Assembly (NCBI RefSeq): GCF_900091515.1
Contig: NZ_LT607410.1
Location: 1,736,001-1,800,000 of the forward strand
DNA from: Micromonospora purpureochromogenes
Lineage (GTDB): Bacteria > Actinomycetota > Actinomycetes > Mycobacteriales > Micromonosporaceae
DNA length: 64,000 nt
Direction: 5' to 3'
Part shown: piece by piece, positions 8,537 to 14,456 of the stretch
Layout: the number at the start of each line of letters is the position of its first letter
Position numbering within the stretch: position 1 is the stretch's first letter
The notes under the pieces: model-generated
What the model saw: only the letters and a program-made list of their open reading frames with translations
Databases searched by the model: none
What the model was told of the DNA's origin: nothing
Position numbers and translations under genes: made by a program

Positions 8537-9295
8537 ATGTCGGAGGAGCCCCGCGTCGCCATCGTGACCGGAGCCGCGCGCGGCATCGGCGCGGCCACCG
8601 CCCGACGGCTGGCCGCCGACGGCATGGCCGTCGCCGTGGTCGACATCGAGGAGTCGGCGACGAAGGAGACCGTGGACGCGATCGCCGCCGACGGCGGCCG
8701 GGCGCTCGGGGTCGGCGCCGACGTGTCCGACCGGGCCCAGGTCGAGGCGGCCGTCGAGCGGATCGCCGCCGAGTTGGGCGGGCCGACCGTGCTGGTCAAC
8801 AACGCCGGCGTGCTCCGCGACAACCTGCTGTTCAAGATGACCGACGCCGACTGGGACACGGTGATGGGCGTGCACCTGCGGGGCGCGTTCCTGTTCAGCC
8901 AGGCCGCCCAGAAGCACATGGTCGACCGGAAGTGGGGCCGGATCGTCAACCTCTCCAGCACCTCGGCGCTGGGCAACCGGGGCCAGGCGAACTACTCGGC
9001 GGCCAAGGCCGGCCTCCAGGGCTTCACCAAGACGCTCGCCATCGAGCTGGGCCCGTTCGGCGTGACGGTCAACGCGGTCGCGCCGGGCTTCATCGTCACC
9101 GACATGACCGCCGCGACCGCCGCCCGGATGAAGGTCGACTTCGAGGCGCTGCAGCAGCACGCCGCCGCCGAGATCCCGGTCCGCCGCTGCGGCCGCCCGG
9201 AGGACATCGCCCACACCATCTCGTTCCTCGCCAGCGAGGGCGCCTCCTTCGTCTCCGGCCAGGTCATCTACGTAGCCGGCGGCCCTAAGAACTAA
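8537..9295 (+). CDS. fabG: FabG-like short-chain dehydrogenase/reductase
   Basis: This 252-residue classical SDR is closest in pattern to 3-oxoacyl-ACP reductases. The cofactor motif TGAARGIG is at about residues 11-18, NNAG follows, and the catalytic Ser and YSAAK complete the active site. The C-terminus (SFVSGQVIYVAGG) is typical of FabG. The ATG follows GGGAGG; that ribosome site sits in the loop and 3' arm of a small inverted repeat (TTACC-GGGA-GGTAA, 8521-8534), so translation might be modulated by folding. There are no fatty-acid synthase neighbours, so it could serve another beta-keto substrate. It ends just before the first of the 54-bp palindromes. Confidence 0.85.
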   Translation: MSEEPRVAIVTGAARGIGAATARRLAADGMAVAVVDIEESATKETVDAIAADGGRALGVGADVSDRAQVEAAVERIAAELGGPTVLVNNAGVLRDNLLFKMTDADWDTVMGVHLRGAFLFSQAAQKHMVDRKWGRIVNLSSTSALGNRGQANYSAAKAGLQGFTKTLAIELGPFGVTVNAVAPGFIVTDMTAATAARMKVDFEALQQHAAAEIPVRRCGRPEDIAHTISFLASEGASFVSGQVIYVAGGPKN

Positions 9296-9321
9296 CCCCA
9301 CCCACACCGCGAATGGCCGCT

Positions 9322-9375
9322 CTTTCCGAGAAAGAGTGGCCATTTCGGCTGCCGAGGCCACTCTTTCCCGGAAAG
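9322..9375. repeat. 54-bp double-arm palindrome, copy A
   Basis: Layout: CTTTC-NNN-GAAAG-N-GTGGC, a centre, then GCCAC-N-CTTTC-NNN-GAAAG. Each half can form a small hairpin and the whole can form one long stem; flanking GGCCGC/GCGGCC extends pairing to 9315-9382. It lies between the convergent SDR and membrane-protein genes. Copy B at 55256-55309 has the same layout and exactly the same length. It probably acts as a bidirectional terminator and belongs to a dispersed repeat family. Confidence 0.8.
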
Positions 9376-9401
9376 TGCGGCCGCGGGCGCGTGTCCGGGG
9401 T

Positions 9402-9818
9402 TCAGGCGGGGGTGTTGCGGGTGCGGTAGAGCCAGAGGAGGCCGAGGATGGGCAGGACGAGGGGGATGTAGCCGTAGCCGCTGCCGAACCCGGACCAGAC
9501 CGTCTCGTCCGGGAAGAGTTCCTTGTCGACCAGGCTCAGCACGCCCACCCCGACCACCCCGACCAGCTCCACCGAGCAGCAGGCGAGCGCGACCCGGCGG
9601 CCGGCGTGACCGGCGCGGGCCAGCCCGACGGCGGCGACGATGTAGATCACCGCGGCCAGCGCGGAGAGCAGGTACGCCACCGGCGCCTCGTCGAACTTCG
9701 TGGCGATCTGCAGCCCGGCCCGCGAGGTCGCGGCGATCGCGAAGAGCAGGTAGACCGCGATCAGCAGTCGACCCGGACCCTTGTTCGTGGCCTGCGTGGC
9801 GGTGCCGGTCTCAACCAC
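9402..9818 (-). CDS. small four-helix membrane protein of unknown function
   Basis: I do not recognise this 138-residue protein. It has a short polar N-terminus and about four hydrophobic segments (LLIAVYLLFAIA, YLLSALAAVIYIVAAVGL, VALACCSVELVGVVGVGVL, YIPLVLPILGLLWL), ending RTRNTPA. The GTG start at 9818 follows GGGAGG by 6 bases. Its start overlaps the stop of the upstream membrane-protein gene by 8 bp, so the two are probably translationally coupled and may form a complex. The stretch FPDETVWSGFGSGYGYIPLVLP before the last helix looks like a conserved extracytoplasmic loop. No catalytic motif is visible. Confidence 0.7.
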   Translation of the reverse strand: MVETGTATQATNKGPGRLLIAVYLLFAIAATSRAGLQIATKFDEAPVAYLLSALAAVIYIVAAVGLARAGHAGRRVALACCSVELVGVVGVGVLSLVDKELFPDETVWSGFGSGYGYIPLVLPILGLLWLYRTRNTPA

Positions 9819-10206
9819 CGAGGACCTCCCAGGTCTGCTGGAGCCGGACCACGACCACCGGGGTGACCAGGCAGACCGCGCAGACGATCGCCGAGCCCCA
9901 GCGGGTCGGCTCCATTCTGGCCAGCACCCACGCCAGCGGCGGCAGGCAGACCAGCGTCACCAGGTAGCCGAAGAAGGCGCCGGGCTCGCCCGGCCGCTCG
10001 CCGCCGCCGAGGGCGACCAGCGCCGCCACCGCCAGCGCGAGCAGCGCCACCTCCAGCACCGCCAGGCCGACGAACTGGAGCCGGTCCGGCGCGCGGTGGC
10101 GCAGCGCCGCCACCAGGCTCCAGAGCGCGAGTACGAGCGACAGCACGATCGCTGCCGTCGCGAGGATCCCGTCCACCGGCGAGCCGGCTGAGGCTGCGCT
10201 GGTCAT
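9811..10206 (-). CDS. small four-helix membrane protein, partner of the downstream gene
   Basis: An unrecognised 131-residue membrane protein with four hydrophobic segments (ILATAAIVLSLVLALWSLVAAL, FVGLAVLEVALLALAVAALVAL, FFGYLVTLVCLPPLAWVLA, SAIVCAVCLVTPVVVV). It is the first gene of a two-gene minus-strand unit and overlaps the next gene by 8 bp. The start could be ATG 10206 or GTG 10215; neither has a good ribosome site. The two proteins have similar length and topology but no obvious sequence identity, which suggests a two-component membrane complex. Confidence 0.65.
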   Translation of the reverse strand: MTSAASAGSPVDGILATAAIVLSLVLALWSLVAALRHRAPDRLQFVGLAVLEVALLALAVAALVALGGGERPGEPGAFFGYLVTLVCLPPLAWVLARMEPTRWGSAIVCAVCLVTPVVVVRLQQTWEVLGG

Positions 10207-10375
10207 CGCGGGCACACCGTCGGAGTCTCGGTCACCGGCACAGCCTACTAACCGGCGTAGTAATCGCCCTCGCCCCGGTCGCTCGGCCAGGTCGGCCGTA
10301 CGTTCCGGGTCGGGGGCGACTAGGTTGGATCACGCGACGGCATCGCCGTGGCGGACGACGACACCGGGGGTACTC

Positions 10376-11275
10376 GTGCTGCGGTTCGGCTTGTTTGGCA
10401 CCGGTCACTGGGCGGCGGAGACGCACGCCGCCGCGATCGACGCGCACCCGCGCGCCGAACTGGTCGGGGTCTGGGGACGCAACCCGGAGCGGGCCGCCCA
10501 ACTGGCCGACCGGCACGGCGTACCGGCGTTCGGCGACGTCGACGCGCTGCTGGACGCCTGTGACGCGGTCGCCGTGGCGCTCCCGCCCGACATCCAGGCG
10601 GACCTCGCCGTACGCGCCGCCATCGCGGGCCGGCACCTGCTGCTGGACAAGCCGCTGGCGCTCACCCTCGCCGACGCCGACCGGGTGGTCGCCGCCGCCC
10701 AGCAGTCCGGGGTGGCCTCGGTCGTCTTCTTCACCCAGCGCTACCACCCGAACGTCACCGGCTTCCTCGCCTCGACCGCCGCGGCCGGCGGCTGGCAGCA
10801 CGCGCGGGCGACCATGTTCGCCTCGATCTACCAGCCCGGCAGCCCGTACGGCGACTCCCAGTGGCGGATCGAGCACGGCGCCCTCTGGGACATCGGTCCG
10901 CACGCGCTGTCGATCATCCTGCCGGTGCTCGGGCGGGTCACCCGGGTGGCGGCGATGAACGGCCCGAGCGGCCTGGTCCACCTGCTGCTCACCCACGTCG
11001 GCGGCGCCACCAGCGGGATCTCGCTCACCCTGGACGCGCCTCGTGAGGCGATGACCCGCGACTTCGTCTTCTTCGGCGAGAACGGCACCGAGACGGTGCC
11101 GCCGGGCGACGGCGACGCCATCACCGCCTTCGGCACGGCGATCGACCAGCTCCTCGAGGAGATCGACGCCGGCACCCGGGACCACCGTTGCGACGTGCGC
11201 TTCGGTCGGGAGGTGGTGGCGATCCTGTCCGCCGCCGAGGTCGCCCGCGCCGAGGGCCGCACCGTCGACGTCTGA
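10376..11275 (+). CDS. Gfo/Idh/MocA-family NAD(P)-dependent oxidoreductase
   Basis: This 299-residue protein has the N-terminal Rossmann motif RFGLFGTGHWAAETHAAAI, the second-strand VWGRNPERAAQLA, and DKPLAL, the family's conserved Lys-Pro (usually EKP). The C-terminal half is an alpha/beta dimerisation and substrate domain containing WDIGPHALSIILPVLG, where the conserved G-x-H-x-x-D/S position lies. Such enzymes oxidise or reduce sugars and cyclitols. The start was set at GTG 10376 because GGGGG precedes it and the Rossmann strand begins at residue 2; an in-frame upstream GTG/ATG region lacks support. No sugar pathway neighbour fixes the substrate. Confidence 0.85.
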   Translation: MLRFGLFGTGHWAAETHAAAIDAHPRAELVGVWGRNPERAAQLADRHGVPAFGDVDALLDACDAVAVALPPDIQADLAVRAAIAGRHLLLDKPLALTLADADRVVAAAQQSGVASVVFFTQRYHPNVTGFLASTAAAGGWQHARATMFASIYQPGSPYGDSQWRIEHGALWDIGPHALSIILPVLGRVTRVAAMNGPSGLVHLLLTHVGGATSGISLTLDAPREAMTRDFVFFGENGTETVPPGDGDAITAFGTAIDQLLEEIDAGTRDHRCDVRFGREVVAILSAAEVARAEGRTVDV

Positions 11276-11352
11276 GACCTCGCGGGTCCGGCCGCCCCGT
11301 GACCCCGGCTGGTGGGTGCCGGCCGGGCGTGTCGCCCGTCCCAGGGCATATG

Positions 11353-11416
11353 AGTCTTGAGCGATATACCTCTGAGGCATAAATATGCCTCAGAGGTATA
11401 TCGCTCGCTGAAGACT
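11353..11416. repeat. large palindrome with 22-bp perfect arms
   Basis: Arms at 11359-11380 and 11385-11406 are perfect complements around a 4-nt AAAT centre. An outer AGTCTT/AAGACT pair (11353-11358, 11411-11416) adds six more base pairs. The arms contain ATACCTCTGAGGCAT and are unusually AT-rich for this genome. It sits after the Gfo/Idh stop and just before a heptanucleotide array. It could be a terminator, a MITE-like element or a protein-binding palindrome. Confidence 0.8.
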
Positions 11417-11434
11417 GGGGGGCGCACGCTGCCC

Positions 11435-11490
11435 CCCGTAGCCCGTAGCCCGTAGCCCGTAGCCCGTAGCCCGTAGCCCGTAGCCCGTAG
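11435..11490. repeat. eight perfect tandem copies of CCCGTAG
   Basis: A 56-bp run of exactly eight identical heptamers begins 18 bp after the palindrome. Seven is not a multiple of three, so copy changes would shift any frame crossing it, a property of slippage-prone loci. I see no credible gene over it. The rest of the gap up to 11642 shows nothing else I can support. Confidence 0.9.
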
Positions 11491-11642
11491 CCCGGCGAGC
11501 CGCCGACAGCCCGCCGGCCCGCAGCCGCAACGTCGGTGGTACTCGGCGAGTCGAACAGCCAGGTGGCCGCCGGATGGCGACGACCCGGACGGTTCCGGAA
11601 ACCGCTCGCGGGGGCGACCGGCCCGCCGCTAGCCTGGCCGAC

Positions 11643-11765
11643 ATGTTCACGCATGCCCTGATCGACGTGGCCGCCGCGCCGGCCGTGCGGGGCCTTCTCC
11701 TGGTTGCCCGCCCGCGAGTCCGGCGCCCAGCCCTGGCCGGCCGGGACGCCCACCGCCGCGCCTGA
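11643..11765 (+). CDS. candidate erm leader peptide (40 aa)
   Basis: A 40-codon frame starts at an ATG placed 7 bases after TAGCCT (11630-11635), the spacing expected for a leaderless actinobacterial transcript. It encodes MFTHALIDVAAAPAVRGLLL followed by a basic stretch, VARPRVRRPAL, of the Arg-x-Arg kind known to arrest macrolide-bound ribosomes. It ends 227 bp before the Erm start. Inducible erm genes commonly have such leaders, but nothing here proves translation; it may be a chance frame. Confidence 0.35.
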   Translation: MFTHALIDVAAAPAVRGLLLVARPRVRRPALAGRDAHRRA

Positions 11766-11992
11766 CCTGACCTCCGCGCCGTCGCCGACCGGTCCACCGA
11801 CCGGGGGCCGGTGCGCGGGCCACACCCGGCGCCGCCACACCGCTGACCGCTGACCCTCGCGGTCGGCGGGCGCACGTCCGCGTCCCACGCCGAATCTCCA
11901 GGGTCGTCCGAGTCCCGATCCGCTCGGACCGGCCCGCCATGCGCGCTGCCTGTCCGTACCCGTCGCCGACCGGCGACAGACAGGACGATCCC
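11766..11992 (+). promoter_or_regulatory. candidate attenuator region upstream of erm
   Basis: This leader has several possible hairpins. GACCGC/GCGGTC and GTCCGAG/CTCGGAC are internal. A nested one just before the gene pairs CCTGTC (11949-11954) with GACAGG (11979-11984) around GTCGCC/GGCGAC. The last would hide the AGG 8 bases before GTG 11993. CGTCGCCGACCGG occurs twice, so alternative pairings are possible. This fits translational or transcriptional attenuation as known for erm genes, by inference. Confidence 0.4.
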
Positions 11993-12892
11993 GTGGCGCC
12001 CCGCCGACCCCGCACCACCGCACGCGACCGGTCCCGTCGCGTACTGTCCCAGAACTTCCTGACCGACCCGGCCGCCGTCGCGCGGCTGGTCCGGGCCGCC
12101 CGGCCCGGCCCCGACGACCTGCTGCTGGAGGTCGGCGCGGGACGGGGTCAGCTGACCCGTCCGCTCGCCGCCCGCTGCGCGCGGCTGGTCGCGTACGAGG
12201 TGGACCCGGCCGCCGCCGCTGACCTGGCCGCTCTCGCCGCCCAACTGCCGCAGGTCAGCCACCGGCAGGAGGACTTCCTGGCCGCGCCGCCGCCGGACGA
12301 GCCGTTCTCCGTGGTCGGCAACATCCCCTGGTCGCTGACGGCCGCGGTGGTCCGCTGGTGCCTGGCCGCCCCCGGGTTGCGGGCCGCGACGCTGCTCACC
12401 CAGCTGGAGTACGCCCGCAAGCGCACCGGCGACCACGGCCGGTGGAGCAGGCTGACCGTGCTCACCTGGCCGGAACACCACTGGCGGCTGGCCGGGCGGG
12501 TGCCGCGTGCCGCGTTCCGGCCGGTGCCCGGCGTCGACGGCGGGATCCTGCGGGTCGAGCGCCGCTGCGAGCCGCTGCTGCCCCGGGCGGCGCTGCCCGC
12601 GTACCGGAGGATGGTCGAGCTCGGGTTCGGCGGTGCCGGCGGCTCGCTCGCCGCCTCGCTGCGCACGGCGCACCCGCGCGGCCGGGTGGACGGCGCGCTA
12701 CGGGCGGCCCGGCTCGACCCGGCCACGCCGGTCGGGCTGGTCTGGCCGGAGCAGTGGTTGGTCCTGTTCCGTCTCCTGCATGCTCGCGACCCGCGCGACC
12801 GGCACCCAGCGGGACCGCCTGCGGCGCCGGAAGCCCACCCGGCGGTCAGGCGAGGGTGGCGAGCGCCTCGTGCAGCTCGGCGGGGTCGTTGA
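11993..12892 (+). CDS. erm: Erm-type 23S rRNA adenine-N6 methyltransferase
   Basis: This protein methylates 23S rRNA at the A2058-equivalent, giving macrolide-lincosamide-streptogramin B resistance. It has 299 residues from the chosen GTG. The N-terminus, RDRSRRVLSQNFL, is the Erm signature. SAM motif I is LLEVGAGRGQLT; motif IV is NIPWSL. GRVPRAAFRPVPGVDGGILRVERR is the Erm C-domain pattern. KsgA, the paralogous 16S enzyme, normally has LGQNFL, so Erm is preferred. An upstream in-frame ATG at 11939 would add 18 residues. The C-terminal tail is basic and its last 47 bp run antisense into the DUF2795 gene. An erythromycin-esterase-family gene follows, supporting a macrolide context. Confidence 0.85.
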   Translation: MAPRRPRTTARDRSRRVLSQNFLTDPAAVARLVRAARPGPDDLLLEVGAGRGQLTRPLAARCARLVAYEVDPAAAADLAALAAQLPQVSHRQEDFLAAPPPDEPFSVVGNIPWSLTAAVVRWCLAAPGLRAATLLTQLEYARKRTGDHGRWSRLTVLTWPEHHWRLAGRVPRAAFRPVPGVDGGILRVERRCEPLLPRAALPAYRRMVELGFGGAGGSLAASLRTAHPRGRVDGALRAARLDPATPVGLVWPEQWLVLFRLLHARDPRDRHPAGPPAAPEAHPAVRRGWRAPRAARRGR

Positions 12893-13037
12893 ACTGTTCC
12901 GCGGGCAACGCCCGCAACATCTGTAACAGCTCGGTGCTGGCCCCGTTCTCCTGACCCCAGCGGACCATGTCCTCGCGGGATACCGGGTAGTCGAGCCCGG
13001 CCAGGTAGTCCTGCAACTGCGCCCCGGTGACGGTCAT
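12846..13037 (-). CDS. DUF2795 small protein
   Basis: This 63-residue protein is a single DUF2795 domain: a helical module with LQDYLAGLDYPVSREDMVRWGQENGAS and LLQMLRALPAEQFNDPAELHEAL. DUF2795 proteins are common in actinobacteria and have no assigned function. The 3' end overlaps the 3' end of erm by 47 bp on the opposite strand. The ATG at 13037 lies 139 bp from the divergent esterase-family start, leaving room for back-to-back promoters. The ribosome site is weak. Confidence 0.82.
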   Translation of the reverse strand: MTVTGAQLQDYLAGLDYPVSREDMVRWGQENGASTELLQMLRALPAEQFNDPAELHEALATLA

Positions 13038-13176
13038 GCCGCCCGGCTACCCGTCCTGCGCGCCGGCACACCACGACCGGCGGAAGTGGCCGATCGGAGG
13101 GGTGGGACCGGCGCGGCCATCGACGCCCACGGGCACGGTCCGAGTTTGGTCGCCGACCCGCCGGGTAGCCGCGGAC

Positions 13177-14433
13177 ATGCTGGTTCAGCGGCTCGGCGCG
13201 CCGAGCGACTTCGATCCGTTGCTCGCGCGTGTCGGGGACGCCCGGGTGGTGATGATCGGCGAGGCGACGCACGGCAGCTACGACTACTACCGGCTGCGCG
13301 AGCAGTTCACCCGCCGGCTCATCGCCGAGCACGGTTTCTCCTTCGTGGCGGTGGAGGGCGACTGGCCCGACTGCGACCGGGTGAACCGGTCGGTGACCGG
13401 CGCGCCCGGCGGCGCCGCCGACCCGCGGCTCGCGCTGGAATGCTTCGACCGCTGGCCCACCTGGATGTGGGCGAACGCCGAGGTGAACCGGTTCTGCCGC
13501 TGGTTGCGGGCCTGGAACATGGAACGCCCGGCGGGGGAGCGGGCCGGCTTCCACGGCTTGGACGTCTACAGCCTGTGGGAGTCCATGCAGGCCATCTTCG
13601 ACTACCTCGGCGAGGAGGACCCGCAGTCGCTGGAGGCGGCGCAGGAGGCCTACCGCTGCTTCGAGCCGTACGGCAAGCAGGTCGAGGAGTACGGCGCGGC
13701 CAGCCGGTTCGTCTCCGCGCGCTGCGAGGAGGAGGTGGTACGCCTGCTGGCGCGTACCCGGGCACACGCCGCGTCGGACGGCCCGGACGCCTTCGCGGCC
13801 TGGCAGAACGCGGAGGTGGTGGCCGGCGCGGAGCGCTACTACCGGGCGATGGTGCGCGGCGGCCCGGAGTCGTGGAACGTGCGGGACATCCACATGACGG
13901 ACACGCTGGACCGCCTGCTGGAGCACTACGGCCCCCAGGCGCGGGGGATCGTCTGGGCGCACAACACGCACGTGGGAGACGCCCGGGCCACCGACATGGC
14001 CGCCGACGGGATGGTGAACATCGGCCAGTTGGGCCGGGAACGGCTCGGCCGGGACGGGGTCGTGCTGGTCGGCTTCGGCAGCTACCGGGGGACGGTCGTC
14101 GCCGCGCCGCGCTGGGGATCGCCGGCCGAGGCGATGGTGGTGCCGCCGGCCCGGGAGGGTTCGGTGGAGCGGCGGCTGCACGAGCTGATGCCGGAGCGGG
14201 CGGTGCTGGTCTTCGGCGGTGCCGACGAGCCGGAGTGGATCACCGGCACCGTCGACCACCGGGCGATCGGGGTGGTCTACGACCCGACCTTCGAGTCCTG
14301 GGGCAACTACGTGCCGACCCGGCTGGCCGAGCGGTACGACGGGTTCATCTGGTGCGACGAGACCACCGCGCTGCATCCGCTGCCCGCGCTGAGCGCGATG
14401 GGTGAGATGGAGACCTACCCGGCCGGCGTGTAG
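13177..14433 (+). CDS. erythromycin esterase family protein
   Basis: This 418-residue protein belongs to the erythromycin esterase family (Pfam Erythro_esteras), whose characterised members EreA/EreB open the macrolide lactone. The active-site block is GEATHGSYDYYRLR, with Glu29 and His32; Glu60 lies in VAVEGDWPDCDRVN; AHNTHVGDARATDM carries His262 and His265. The start is set at ATG 13177, just before the conserved core; longer frames add only low-complexity residues. Many family members in actinomycetes have unknown substrates, so macrolide hydrolysis is not certain. The adjacent Erm makes it more plausible. Confidence 0.82.
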   Translation: MLVQRLGAPSDFDPLLARVGDARVVMIGEATHGSYDYYRLREQFTRRLIAEHGFSFVAVEGDWPDCDRVNRSVTGAPGGAADPRLALECFDRWPTWMWANAEVNRFCRWLRAWNMERPAGERAGFHGLDVYSLWESMQAIFDYLGEEDPQSLEAAQEAYRCFEPYGKQVEEYGAASRFVSARCEEEVVRLLARTRAHAASDGPDAFAAWQNAEVVAGAERYYRAMVRGGPESWNVRDIHMTDTLDRLLEHYGPQARGIVWAHNTHVGDARATDMAADGMVNIGQLGRERLGRDGVVLVGFGSYRGTVVAAPRWGSPAEAMVVPPAREGSVERRLHELMPERAVLVFGGADEPEWITGTVDHRAIGVVYDPTFESWGNYVPTRLAERYDGFIWCDETTALHPLPALSAMGEMETYPAGV

Positions 14434-14456
14434 GCCGGCCGGGCAGGTCCCGTCCG

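Noticed and set aside
11435..11490. CRISPR array
   Set aside because: The repeat unit is only 7 bp with no spacers and no cas genes; it is a simple tandem repeat.
11993..12892. KsgA (16S dimethyladenosine transferase) instead of Erm
   Set aside because: LSQNFL with the preceding RDRSRR, NIPWSL, and the C-terminal GRVPRxxFRPVPxVDxGILR pattern fit Erm better than KsgA.
12846..13037. A toxin-antitoxin partner
   Set aside because: The product matches DUF2795, not a known toxin or antitoxin, and its neighbour is a methyltransferase on the opposite strand.
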